Shown: piece after piece, positions 10,767 through 23,962 of the stretch
How the letters are laid out: each line of letters begins with the position of its first letter
How positions within the stretch are numbered: the first letter of the stretch is position 1
Assembly (NCBI GenBank): GCA_018873245.2
Contig: JAEMBT020000008.1
Location: 14,991,172 to 15,055,171 of the forward strand
Length of the DNA stretch: 64,000 nucleotides
Origin: Archegozetes longisetosus
Taxonomy: Eukaryota; Arthropoda; Arachnida; Sarcoptiformes; Trhypochthoniidae
Direction of reading: 5' to 3'
Position numbers and translations under genes: made by a program
The notes under the pieces: generated by a model
What the model was told of the DNA's origin: nothing
The model's input: only the letters and a program-made list of their open reading frames with translations
Database searches by the model: none

Positions 10767-13700
10767 CTGTCATGTGATCTAATAATATGTTTGTTGACGA
10801 CATGCCTCGTCTCTGATGTCATATTATCTTCATTTTGATCAGAAGGATTGAGCGGAATTTCGCCTAAAGGGAAGATTAGATTATTTAGAGTCTGAGTTGT
10901 TATTATCTTTCGAAACGATAAGAGTACAATTTAGTGTATTTGGTGTATTTAGTATATTCGTTGCATTCGGTGTATTAAACTTACTTTGAGAAGAATACAT
11001 GCGCGCCGAAGAACTCATACTCGAACTTGTTGTGCCAGATGTTGTCGCCACTCTTTGGCTATTGGTTCCAGTCCTTAAATTATTTCTCTTTTCTCGTTTC
11101 AATATATTCGCGTCATTAGTCTTAGTATTTATGCGCTTAAGATCAATAAAATAAGGAGCGAAACCATGTGTCTCTGTCTTTGACACTCTATTCAAACCAC
11201 TATTCACTCTATCTTCTCTTCTTTTCACTATTGAAACACTTTCTGTTGTAGTTTCTGCTAAACCCTTTCCTCTTTCTTCGTCTGATTCCTTTTTTGAACC
11301 ATCGCTTGACTGAGAGCTCAAACTTTTATTTTTTTAAAATATTTTCCTCTGAGACCTCTTCTTCTTCTGATTCTGGTTCCTCTTGTGCGTGATCATCTTT
11401 TGTTTTTGATTCTTTAGACTCTTCTTCTTTCAATACTTCTTTATCACATTTATTTTGGGCACACTCTTCAGACTTTGTATTATTTTCCTCATTCGAATCA
11501 TTTGTTTCATCCTTTTCTGTCTTTTCGTTCTTCTCTTCTTCATCCTTAGACACACTTTCTTCTTGTTCATCATTCTCTTGTTTTTCTTCGTTTTGCTGGT
11601 CTTCCTTCTTATTTGATTTGTTTTGGGCCTCTTTTTCGGTGACTTCCTTGGATTCACTTTCAGTTTCATCATCTTCTGCCTCGTCCTTAGTTTTATCTTT
11701 TGATTCTTCACTAGTTGTAGAATCAGTGGGCTCATCGGAATCACTGGCACTACTGTCATCTTTATTGGTCTTTTTCTTACTTTTATTACTATCTTCTATC
11801 TCCTCCTCTTCGTCTTCCTTTTTGTCACTTTCGTCCAATTCTTTCTCCCCGTCGTCAACGACTTTCTTGTCTTCCTCCGATTCATTTTCTTTGTCATTAT
11901 CGTCTTCCTCTTTATCATCAGTTTCTTTTCTAAATTTATCATTTTCTCTATCAATTTTGCTCAGAAAGTCGTCGTGATTCTTAAGAAAGTCTTCTCCTGT
12001 CTTGTACTCCAATTCGGGCTCAGCATCTAATTCTGCGTCTAAATCATCATCTTTCTTCTTCTTCGAGACTTGTTGATTCGACTCGTTCTCCTCGAAGTCG
12101 ATCTTTTTCTGGGCCTCCTCGTCCTTTTCATTTTCGTTTGCAAATTCTCTATCAAAATATTTTTCCAATTCATCAGCGCTTACGTCAACTTCCCGTTCAA
12201 ACTTTGATTTATCTCTGCTCTCATCACTTTCATCATTATCTAGGCTTGAGTTTTCCCTTTCTCTCTCTCTTTCCCTCTCTCTTTCTTCTTCTCTACGCTC
12301 TGGCGGCACTTCTTCGTCGTCGAAAAAATTTTCCTCTTTATGAATGTCAGAAGACTTGTCGTGCTCGTCCTTCTGCTCCTTTGGTTGACTTTGCTCAAAT
12401 GGTGAATAAATGTTTGTCAGATCAGGAGGTGATGGCGTAGCAATTCGTGAGAGATCAAAATTGTCACGACTGGGAGGCATGATTTCAGTGATTTCTCTTA
12501 TAAGTGCCACTTCTTTCTTAAAAGGTCGCTTAAATGGTTCAATTTGTTGATTAGGAGCTGGTTGGTTGTCATTCTGGTGCTGTTTCCTCTGGAATGGATC
12601 GAACTGATGCGTTTGTTTAATGATATGGTTTTTCTGAAATGGAAATTCTTGTTGACCCCTATCCCCACGGAATACCAATGGCATTGGCCGAAGAGATATT
12701 GATTGATGCGGAATATTGTGTTGACGTTCAATAGCATGCTGAACATTATGCTGAGGATAATTCTGAATATTTCTCCCCATATTTCTATCGCCTCTATTCT
12801 GATTCCTATTCTGATTTCGCTCGTTTTCTATCGGATAGTATTTCTCGATTTCCACGTTTTGCTGTATTTGTGGCTCTGATTCTGATTGAGTGAATCGATT
12901 CTGAAAACGCTGATTTACTTTAGGAATATTTTCAAATTCTCTATTGTTTGGAATATAAACATTTCGTTGTGGCTCTGCATTTATTAATGGGGAATGAGTT
13001 GGGTATCGTCTAATTTCTGCTCTATTTTCAGGTACCTTAACAGGTTCTTCAGGCTCCTCTGGTTCTTGTTGTTCTTCTGGTTCTTCTTCATCTATAGTTG
13101 AATGAGTCTGAACCCTATGCAGTCTATCATGAGGTTTAGGGAAAGTTCGTTCAATTTGTTGATCATCAACATTAGTTGAATGTGTCTCAAACTGTTGTAC
13201 TTGCATTTGTTCGCGATTCTTAGGGGCAAAAGTATTTCTTACATTGTCGTTCATATCTATATTAGGAGAAGGAGTTCGATATCGTCTCACGTCTTCAGGA
13301 ATATGAACGATATGTTGCCTCTGTTGATCATTATTTCTAGAATGAGTCATAAATGGTTGGATGTGATCACGATTTTTAGGAACATAAGCATTACGTGTCT
13401 CTTCTCTAACATTAGTTGGAACAGTTTCATAGTGTCGCCTGTTTTCACGTTTCTCCTCAACTCTATTCTGTGGTTCTTCTTCTTCTTCCTCCTCTTCTTC
13501 TATATGTGGCGAACGAATTTGGAAACTTTTGATTTGTTGACGATTTTTAGGAACATAAGTATTTCTTAATGGAATCTCATTCTTATTCACACTATTTGGT
13601 GAAACGGTCTGAAACTCTCGAACTTCTTCAATATTTTCTGCAAACTTTTGGTGAACATGACTTTGACGTGGAATAATTTGTTGTCTGGCAATAGTAGGCT

Positions 13701-13989
13701 TCGAGTGCGGAACATTGCTTTGATAAGTCATTTGATGCTTTTCTTTGTGAAATACTTGAAGTTGTTTCGGATGTGATGTCGATTCTCTTAAGGGAGCTCT
13801 AGTCCCGTGTGGATTCTGACGCGCATCTTGTATACCAATTGAATCAGATCTTATCTGTGGTGGCCGTAAAAACATAGGATTGTTGGGCTGCTGTAGTTTG
13901 TAATAGGGATTAATTTGGCTAAAGACTTGTCCACATAAAACAAAAACACTTATGTAAATATAGCTGTTATACAAAAGTGAATAATACAT
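10767..13989 (-). CDS. unrecognised secreted, repeat-containing, highly acidic protein
   Basis: I do not recognise this gene. The ATG at 13989 is followed by a hydrophobic leader (VFVLCGQVFS, residues about 15-25), which suggests secretion. Residues about 130-360 hold four or more diverged repeats of roughly 50 residues with the core RNxYxPKNRxxIxxFxTHS. A Gln/Asn/His-rich stretch follows. From about residue 545 to 885 the chain is dominated by Glu, Asp, Lys and Ser, and is probably disordered. The long frame stops at 11326 after an A7 run, and the same style of protein continues in another frame. This can be explained by one surplus A, or by a 46-bp intron (11310-11355) that keeps phase. Downstream exons 10986-11309 (donor AAA/GTAAGT after 10985) and 10767-10863 (acceptor CCCTTTAG) join in matching phase. 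The true 3' end is unsettled. Role unknown: an extracellular-matrix, cuticle, silk-like or calcium-binding protein are all possible. Confidence 0.65.
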
Positions 13990-16900
13990 TTTAAAACAAT
14001 ACTAAAGTTCTATGAGTTCACTTGCATTCATATTATTCTATCAATGCTTCAACAGTCAACTCAATTCACTCAACTCGATCCACTTCTGTTGAAACTATTC
14101 GATCATATGGAAACTTCGTATGCATTGATGAGTCCCATTAACTCAACCAAACTCTAACCAACGCAAACCAGTGAAAGGGCAAAATTAGCAAAAACTATTT
14201 TTATTGATAAAAACACTTTTATTTTTTTTCTACTAAGACAAATCATAACTTGTTTTAGTTAGAGAAAAAGTCTAAAAATTAATAGCATATGGGAGGATTT
14301 GAGGCGTGAAGGAATATCGAAAAATAAAGCTAGTCTTTAGCGATTCACAAATATAGAGAATTGTATGGAATTGTATGGAATTGCATGAGTTGCAAATAGT
14401 TATAGATATTAAATACGGTGTTCTATTGTTGTCGTGATTATCGATGCGTATCACTTACTAAAGCTGTTATGCTTCCTCTATCGTCCCAAACTAATTCTCT
14501 ACTAATCAAATAACACCTTAAATTGACTCAGTTTTTTGGTTTTTTACTTTTGAACTCTTCTTTCCTTACTCTTCTTGTTGATTAATCGAAATTGATTTGA
14601 TCTATTAGTTTTAGTGTAGTTGTTTATTGACTTTCTATTTTTATTAATCTATTTGTGCTTCATTAACTCTCACTAACATAATGGGGCAAATTGACAAATG
14701 ATTCTAATTTTTTATTGTCTCACACTTCCATAATATACTAATTTGGTTAACTGCCAAATGTTCACAAGTAAATCTTAACAGAATTTTGCTTAAACAGTAG
14801 TTTTTGAGCCATAAAATTAGACATAATAAGCAGTTATAAAATGTATAAGTTTTTCGCTCTAATATCGATATAATAGAATAATTATAGCTTGTTGTGTTCA
14901 ATTAACCGTTAAAGTATATAAACTATTATCTGATAAAAACACATAATCTCAACAAAACAAAACGTTTGAAAAAACCATATCTAAGTAGTTTTTAAAAGTC
15001 ATATTCATCTTATATATGCTACAAATCTCTTATCTTAATTCCTAAGAGAATATATTGATTAATTGCTAGTTATATAATTCAGTTAACTCTATACAAACTT
15101 TTGTGTCTCAATTTTTATTTGTTTTTCTTATTCAACAAAATTCAATAGAAATGCTGATCACATTTCGAGTTTGAATCCATTGATCCAATTTTGCTTATGT
15201 TAACCCAATTAAAGTTTATATTAACTTTAGTTACAGAAATATTACATATTTTCAATATATGAATCGTCAACTATTTTCATCACTTCTTACTACTTAAAAA
15301 ACTCGCAAATAATTCTTTATATCAATCATCTCTTTTGGTACTTTTATCAAATGGCTTGCAAATCAACACAAACTACTAACTTATTGTTTTTATGGCAAAC
15401 TTTTTTTCTCGATTATTCAAAAAATGTGCGAAACAATCAATTTGTTCAAAATACATACGTGACTAAACCCAACTTAAGCCCAAACAGAAAAAGATTATAA
15501 TCAATAAGTTTTATTTGATGTCTAAATAATATTGAGAATAATAATACGTTGAAGTTTTTGAAAAGTTATGCATGACTTGAAAGTTGTATTGAATCAAATT
15601 GCAATATTATTGAATATTTTTCCATATTTTTTCATTAACAATCGGAAAAATATATATATTTGTTCTGAATCTTATTGAAAGTTTATATTGAACCGAAAAT
15701 GGAAGTGTGCACTTTGGAAATGTTAGCTTATTCCTCACGACAATAGAATCTAATGACTAGTCTATATATGTTTTTTGGATTCCTATTTTGATGATTTTCT
15801 CAATAATGTTTTCCTGGTTAATGGTTTTTTTTTCTTTTGTTCATTTCTGAAAATCTAACTTTTTAGCTACGCTTTAGATTTGATCTGTAATCGCATTTAC
15901 CAAAAGTCTTTCTCGATGATATATGACATCATTTCTGCTGTCAATGACCACTTAATATACCATATCAACGGATAAATTGACATCTATTTCGATTTAGTAT
16001 TGAAAAAACTGAGAGAAGTTTATGTTAAAGAATCCCAATTTCAACAAGTCATGCGTGCGTTTGACTGATTTTTGTCCAAATGTCTCTTTCACGAAGAAGT
16101 GGATCATGTCAACTTTATAATAATAAATTATATTAAACTAACTACCATTTCTTGTCATCATAATGTAAGTAAGTTATATCTGGTATTAACTTTTCAAATC
16201 AAAATTTCTTCTACAATATCTTATTGCACTTTTTAAATCTGTTCCAATAAATCTTAACTTTTAATGCACCATCCATTTTATAGATAGCGTTTTTATTTAA
16301 TTCGATCAAACTAATTAACAAATTCTAAGATTATCTACACATCAGATAACCAGTATTCAAACTCAATTTGACTTGAAGTACATTCTCAAACATATCAAGT
16401 AGTTTAAGAGATGCGTTAATTCCTAATAACATTTTAATCATACGATACATGAGCAGCTTTTATCTCTTTGCTCCCTATTGATAATACGCTTTGTATAAAC
16501 TTTAACTTTCTATACTCTGTTTTTTAAATGCTCAATACATTCAGGACTATAGGAAGAGTGAAGAAACACATTAATTAATTGACTCGAATAATAAGCTCAA
16601 TAGATTAGGTTATTCTAAAACAGATAGACTAGTCAAAGTGTCAACTTTTATCTTTTCAAGCTAATCTTAAGTTGAGTAAGATATTAAACTTTTTGTGTTA
16701 CTTTTTACATTAAAAGCCTTAAAATATATTGAATTGTGAGTACTTTGTAAAAACTATATTTAACGCATAGACTGGTGTTTCAATACTTAGTACTCTGTTT
16801 CAGTACTTAGTAGAGCGCAATTTGAGCGCTTCAAAGCATTGTTGCATAAATAATAGTAATGCTTAAACTGAACTTAAAGAAAAACATTTCAAAAGGATTC

Positions 16901-18254
16901 CTTCTAACAATCATCTTATACTTATTAAATTGAAAATTCATTTCTATCACCTCTTTTCAGACTTACTATTAAAAGAATTTCTATTTTCGATTGTTCGCCA
17001 GCTCTTTGTATGGCTTATGAAAAAGACCTGACATTCAATCAGATTTTACTTTATTTCAGACTATTTTTATAACATTCAACACATTTCTTATGCTTTCCTA
17101 AGAAACATAAACTATTTATTTAAATCCATTTACGAATACAACTAACTTTTACGACTCAAAATAATCTGAAAATCACTTAATTTATTCATTATTCAGTTTT
17201 CAATTCCGTCCAATACTTGAATTTTCAAATTCGTCGCAATGTTTCGCACATATATAGTCGAAAGTTTGCGAAAATATTTTAAATTAAATAAGTAAATACT
17301 GTATTATAACCTTTTATTCAATATAATACATTCTAGACTGCCAACTGTTATTCACTCATATAAGCTGTAAAAATGTAAATGTTATTCTTAAGATAAAAAT
17401 AAAAACTTTCAATTCTTATTTCATAAACAAGTACAGAAAATTAATTATCCATTTGACAGCTCAATTGATCTGATTTGAAAAATCCTTATAAACAATCTCA
17501 ATATTATTGTTTGACATTTTTGCCTTTTAGCTGAAAAACTATCACAAAACTACTATAAGTTCATAAATAAATAAAAATTTTGAAGCAATTTCAGTTTTCT
17601 GATTGAATAGAAGTAAAAAATAATATATAAAAACGAAAATCAAAAGTAAGAGAATTGTTTTCCCATGTTGAAGAAAAGAGCAATTTTTCAAAGATATTGA
17701 GACATTTGCCGTTTAATAAAGACGCCAACGTTTTCTCTCAGCAGACGCAATACTTATTTTTTGAAAGAAAACAATATTATATAAATTGTACCTCCAGAGT
17801 ATTAAAAAAGTAAGATTGGCTTTATATTTTTCGATTTAACAATTATTTTCTTGTAGAGTAACAATAGAGTTCATATATAGCTTATTGAATATATTAGCAA
17901 ATAGGTCGTTCATCTCAACACTCTCTGATTTATTTTTGATTCAGCCTAAAGCTTAAATCTTTACAATTATATCATTTTCATATTTTAAGTTTAAGAATCG
18001 ATTAGTTTTCTTTATAAACTGTAGACTTTTCACTTGTCTCTCACAGTAAAATTTGTTTGACTCGAGCACAGTTCAATTATTTCTAAAAACAGAACACAAA
18101 TCAATACAAAATTCAGACTTATTTTCGATTCGTTTTAAAACCCCACTTAACTGAGTGTTCAAATTAGATTGGTTTAAACGTATTTGTTTCCAGCTAAATT
18201 AGTTTTGTTTCCATTTGGAGATCAATTTTTGTGAACAAATTTTTGATCGTTTAG
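13990..18254. other. noncoding, nothing recognised
   Basis: Strongly AT-rich sequence. It includes the 5' side of the acidic secreted-protein gene at 13.99-14.2 kb, in which I see no clear TATA box. Minus-strand ORFs at 14272 and 14704 lack motifs. No RNA gene or repeat supported across 4 kb. Confidence 0.5.
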
Positions 18255-18534
18255 GTAAATGTTCGTCCCATACTTGCCTCGATTTACACTAAGCATTAGG
18301 TATATAGAAGTTATATGGAGCACTCAAACTTGAAATCTATACCTAGCGTACTACTCGCATCATTCTCCTAGCCTAAACTAAACTTATGGGCCTAGCTGCG
18401 TTCAATTAGTTAGTTTAGGTTAGGGAAGTGGCGCGTGTAGCGCTAGGCATGAAAGTCAAGCTTGAGTCCTCCACATAACTATTGCATATCTAATGCTTGG
18501 AACGAATGAAGGCAAGCATTGGACAAATGCTTAC
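18255..18534. mobile_element. foldback / long-TIR MITE (about 280 bp)
   Basis: The left half, starting GTAAATGTTCGTCCCATACT, is an imperfect inverted copy of the right half. The right half, read on the minus strand, starts GTAAGCATTTGTCCAATGCT. Matching blocks include AAGCATTAG, AGTTATRTGGAG, ACTCAARCTTGA and CTAGCG. The two arms of about 110-130 bp are separated by a short centre near 18395-18410. No ORF. The superfamily is not clear because no target duplication is certain. Confidence 0.75.
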
Positions 18535-20407
18535 CAGTCACTTAATCAAGTAATCTATTAGAGCCATAAGTATACAATTTAATACTAACTCTAACAAAAT
18601 TTTGCAGACAAGCCTTTATTAAAATTCATATATATTCTTCTTAGTGTTGCAAAACTATCAAATATGATATTTAGATTGACCAAAATAAGAGAACAAATAA
18701 TTTAAGTAACACTATTTCAATTAATGGTACGTCGTTTGGTTGATTTTTATTTTACCAAATCATAGTACTTACAAATCAAATATGGCTAACTATATACTTT
18801 ATGATAAAAGTGAGTCTTTTCTGAGGCAAGCTTCAATTAATATGAGCAAAAGGGCTTGCAACAGCAATTGAAAGACAAGTTTCAAAAAGAACTATCAGTT
18901 AAAGTAAAAACAGAGTTGAAATAATCACTCATAACTGATATCTGTGATAAACAGTGATTGAATAATTAGAAATAGCATGTACTCGGAAAGAACATACGCG
19001 TCACATTCATATTACAAGTTAATTATGTCAACATTCATTTATATTCATTAAAATGAACAAAACATAAACTTTATATATTCTCTTGAATGACGAGCAAAAA
19101 TCTGTTTAAATTAATACCATATTAATTACATTAATAATATACATTAATCCTTAGAATCATTAATACATAGACTTGACATTAGTTGGTGAGAGATTGTCAA
19201 ACGCTTTTAGAAGTAGTCTTTCTTAATTAACTTAACATATCATACAGAATATGCAGACAATACCTAACTCTCGTGACTTTCAGTTTGATTAGTTTTCCAC
19301 TAAGTGATAAATTTCTTTTTCACTCAACCATAAATAACTGGAAATATTCTTTCAACGAATTGGAAATAAATCAAAATTGCAGATAAATTACTTTCTCTAA
19401 TTTGGGAACTAATGTGAAAACTAAAGAAAAAATCTTATGCAAGATTCGACTTTTGATATTTGAAACTTTTGGAGCGAAAATCGCGTTGACTGTTACGCAA
19501 GTTCTTAATAAAATCAATATATTTCTAAAAAAAAAAAATTTACAGAACCATTAATTTAGTCAGTTTGAGTTAACCAAACATACAAAGATAGTTTCGATTG
19601 AGTACTGAACCCAACTTATACAGCATAAAACTACTGTTGCACTGTCTAATTTATGTAGTCGCTACCGTACATACTGTTCAAATTACAATTTTAAATCAAA
19701 ATTAATCTTCCAAAGTTTTCTAAGTTTTACGCTCTAAACACATATGCGATTGCATGACGAGCTCGTCAATAACATCAATCATACTTTATTATTACTATTA
19801 AGCTTAAGCTTGCGGTTACTACAGTTTGAAAAACGACTTAAATTTAAATTCATTTGACTCAATGTTATTTACTAAACAAAACTGAAGTTTGTATTAACTG
19901 AAAATTATAGTGACCAGTAGGTCACTAAACCAATTAACTCACAATTGATGCAAAGGCACAACAATATTAAAAGTTAACACAGTTTAAAACCTAATCAAAA
20001 CGGATTGTCATAGGTTTACTGTTAGAGTGTGATTTGCAACGACACGCACGTCTTACACAGCAATGTCTGGTTCTACATAACTTTAAATATTCAAATAATT
20101 TAGATTCAAATTTTTTGCAATTAAGATAGAGATTAGGTCGTAATTAGTAAATTTCGTAAAATTTTATTTAAGTTAAATAATAACATAATAATCGATTACA
20201 ACCGCTCCTAAAGCTTTAAAAGTTAGACTCAATCTTACTTTCGATACGAAAATACTCGCATCTGGGTATAAGATATACACTGCGAACACCTCTACATATT
20301 GCTAATATTGGCGCGAATTTGTTGCGAAAGTCATTTGTTTTGTTTACTATTTCTCAGCGTTTGATTGCATTCATTTAATTCATTAATTTATTAATAAAAA
20401 TACAAAA
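18535..20407. other. noncoding; upstream region of RECQL4
   Basis: No coding segment seen. The last 300 bp before the RECQL4 ATG are slightly less AT-rich and presumably carry its promoter, but I see no consensus TATA or initiator that I would defend. Confidence 0.45.
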
Positions 20408-23400
20408 ATGAGTGCAACTCGTGATAGAATGGACGAGATCGAGAGACTGAAGGTTCGAATCAAGAGTTGGGAAAAGGATTTTATGTCTGAAAACGGTCGA
20501 AAACCGAATAAAAGTGATATCGATTCAGCAGATGAATCACTTAAATCAGATTATAAAACATATTGGAAACTAATTCAAAAATTCAATTTGAATCAAATTT
20601 GGAGCAAAAAGTTTAATAAAACTAATTCTAATGACTCGTCGCTACATCGAAACAGTTCTTTAAAATGTTTCTCTCAGAAAATGTTCGACAGATATCTCAA
20701 TGACACCAATAATGAGACGAAGACTTCCTTTTCGTTTAAGAAGAAATTGCGTCAAAAAAATAATAGTATTGAGAACAAGAGTGAAAATGATTCTATTATT
20801 GATCAGTCGGCCACTGATAAGAATTCAAACCAGTCTAAAAATCATTTTATAACCAGAGCCCAAAGTATTGATGAATCCATTCTCAGGTCTATTTGTAATG
20901 AAAACAATTTTATTAAGAGTTTAAACGAAGAACACAAAAGCTTATCAGTTTTGCCATCAGTTGAGGCAAACTTTGTTGTAACCAATGATAGTAGTAATGG
21001 GAACAAAAGTCGTGTGACTAATAGTGAGCCAATAGCTACTGCTATTGAATCAATTAATTCTGATTCAATAGATTTGAATGAATTAAAAATAAACGCTCCT
21101 TCACAAACAACTAAAAGAAAGTATGATGTCTTTGAATTTGAAGATGAGTTAACCACACCACCGAAGAGGAGAAACACTTTATGTAATGATGTAGACAATG
21201 ATTGTGTCGATTGTGATGAAAACGTATTTGATTTGACGCAACCTAGCGATGACTACAAACAATCAAATGATGAGAAAAAGACTAAAAAGTTTTTTAAGAG
21301 TAGAGACAAAAGCGGTGATTGTCGAGTTGAAGGCAATCAAACGGGTGCGAAGAGAGATAGCGAACCAGTGGTAAAGAGTAAAAAGGAAAATAAGAATATA
21401 AAGACTAAGAAGTCTAAACCAAAAAAGGTTGAAACAAATTTCAGAAGACTTAATATGAAAAAGAAAGTCTTTTCTTCTCGAGGCTATAAAAAGTTTAATA
21501 TCCGCAAATATAAACGCACAAAATGGAAGCAAACAGTTAAACAAAACCAAAATAATTGCTTCAAATGCGGACAGAGTGGTCACTGGGCTCAAGACTGCAA
21601 TTTTGATGATCAATTAGATGACGACGTGTTTGACGACGAATTGAAGGAATTGGGAGTCAGTAAAGCAATCGAAGACTTACAGCAAAGCATTCAAGTTAAG
21701 CCTTTATTGAATGGTTTGGATTTAGAAAATGAGAGTTTGATAAGCGATGGTCTGAGAGAAATGGGTCACAATGCTTTTAGAGCTAATCAAGAGTTGACAA
21801 TTAGAAGGATATTGAGCGGAAAATCAACTTTACTTATATCGTCGACTGGTTCGGGAAAATCGCTTTGTTATCAACTTCCGGCTTATCTTTATTGGAAATA
21901 TCGCAAAGCAATCACTTTAGTCATATCACCTTTGATTTCGTTAATGGAAGACCAATTGACAACATTTCCGAAATGTGTGAACGCAGTTTGCATTCACAGT
22001 GGACTGAATCCAGTACAAAGACAGACAGCAATAGACCGTTTACTGTCAGGCGAGGCACAAGTGATTCTGTTAAGTCCAGAAGCGATTGCAGGTGGAAATA
22101 CGTGTATCAGTTTCAACGCATTGCCTCCAATCGCATTCGTGTGCATCGATGAGGCCCACTGTCTCTCTGAATGGTCTAATAATTTCAGACCTTCTTATCT
22201 ACAACTCTATCGTGTATTGAAAGAAAAATGAAAATTCAAACTTTTCTCGCATTGACCGCAACTGCTACAAAAAAGACTTCATTAACAATTGCGCGAACTC
22301 TTGATCTCGACTATCAAAATGACATAATTGGCAAGACTTTAGTTCCAGAAAATCTGGTTCTAACTGTTTCGAGAGATGTAAATAAAGATTTAGCTGTAAT
22401 TGATTTACTAAAAGGTGATCGATTCAGAAATTTAAAGTCAATTATAGTCTACTGTACGAGAAGAGAAGTAACTGAGAGATTGGCATCACTTATAAGGATA
22501 AGTCTTCAAGATATTAGGGATACAAATAGTAAAAGTGGTAAATCACGTATAGTATGGGACGCTCAGTCATATCATGCCGGAATGACCAGTGAAGAACGTA
22601 ATAGAGTTCAAAAGCGATTCATTAGAGGAGACCTAAGAGTTATTGTTGCGACCATTGCTTTTGGAATGGGTATCAATAAGGCTGACATTCGTGGTATAAT
22701 TCATTATAATTTGCCGAAAAGTTTTGAGAATTATATGCAAGAAATCGGTCGCGCAGGTCGTGACGGCTGTGAAGCTCATTGTCATTTGTTTCTGGATTCC
22801 GACGGAAAAGATTTGTTTGAATTGCAGCGACATATCTATGCAAACAGTACTGATAGAAAATGTTTGCGTAAACTTATTGAAAAAATTTTCAAACCCTGTA
22901 AATGTAATACAATTCATGACATGGAGGATAACCAGAACAATTCGCCATCAGATGTCAAAGTAGATAATGTCTGTCCCGGACATGAGATCGCATTTCCAAT
23001 CGAGTCAACAGTACTTGAATTGGATTTGAAAGAAGAAACAATTCTAACTTTGATTACATATTTAGAATTAGACTGTTGTAAGGGAAGAGTCAAACTGTTG
23101 CCACCGATCAATTCGATGTGCACTATATTATGTTATGGCGAAGGATCGCAACAAATGAAAGCTATTGCGCAACAATGTCCTGCAGTCGCTATCGCTTTGG
23201 CGCTTCATCAAAGAAATAATTCGACAGAAGAAGTCCCGAGTAAATTAAAATTTTCTTTAGTCGAAGTTTGTTCAATGCTTGGCAAACAATTGACTGAAGT
23301 TAGAACTCAACTAAGAGAACTTGAATGGCAATTATCTAATGGTAGGCCAAAGAGAACTAATGTTAGGGTCATGTTCAGTGATTTGTCGTTTCATTTGAAA

Positions 23401-23904
23401 TCTTGTGGAGATTTGACTGAACAACAACTGAACGATGTTTTGGAATATTTGCATCAGTTCACGCAAAAACAAGAATTGACTGAAGTTTCAAAATTAAGAA
23501 ATGTTTACTTGACTTTCAAACAATATTCTCAAACGCAATGCACTAATAAAGTCAATACATCCAAATGTAATAAACTTAAGAATGAACTGAATAAGTATTT
23601 CAACGACGACAACAATGAAGAAAACTTATGCGACGAAAGCGCTAAAGAATTAAGTATTGGAACTCACGTTTTCGATTTAGAACAAGCACGAAGAGATGTG
23701 AGAGATTTGCTTTCGATTCACGGCGACCAAAATCTGAATTCAGCGCGAATTATCGCTCGCATATTGCAAGGAATCGGAAGCCCGAGATATCCCGCAGAGG
23801 TTTGGGGCAAAGTCAGACGCTTCTGGAGAAGTAATATTAATGTCAACTTTAATGATCTTTTAAAGATAGCTAACGAAGAATTGGTTCGATTGAAATCGGT
23901 TTAA
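20408..23904 (+). CDS. RECQL4: RecQ-like ATP-dependent DNA helicase Q4, with a single-base frame break
   Basis: RECQL4 unwinds DNA 3'-5' and supports replication initiation; its N-terminus is related to yeast Sld2. Seen here: an N-terminal Sld2-like segment (residues about 8-60, WEKDFMSENGRKP), a long Ser/Lys-rich linker, a CCHC zinc knuckle CFKCGQSGHWAQDC (384-397), Walker A TGSGKS near residue 480, and the DEAH box of motif II (581-584). The second part carries LTATAT (motif III), AFGMG and IGRAGRDG (motif VI). As in family members, the usual RQC winged helix is not recognisable. The frame breaks at 22228: the first part ends VLKEK-stop (TGA 22229-22231) and the second opens MKIQTFLALTATAT. 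One extra A in the GAAAAATG run restores the family alignment without gap, giving about 1165 residues versus 1208 in human. No introns. ATG 20408 is preceded by stops. AATAAA lies at 23957. The break is either a sequence error or a real lesion; the rest is intact. Confidence 0.93.
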
Positions 23905-23956
23905 ATATTTAGATCATTAGAGATTTTACATAGTTTTTAATCTGTTCTTTACGGTC

Positions 23957-23962
23957 AATAAA
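23957..23962 (+). terminator. RECQL4: poly(A) signal of RECQL4
   Basis: AATAAA 52 bases after the RECQL4 stop codon. It is the first canonical signal downstream and is followed by T-rich sequence. Confidence 0.6.

Noticed and set aside
11618..11977. Ser/Leu-rich plus-strand ORF
   Set aside because: It is the antisense reading of the Glu/Asp/Lys-rich coding sequence; long Ser/Leu runs are the expected shadow.
22205..22235. Programmed -1 frameshift as explanation for the RECQL4 break
   Set aside because: The A-run is not arranged as an X XXY YYZ slippery heptamer in the zero frame, and RECQL4 is not known to use frameshifting; a single-base indel is simpler.
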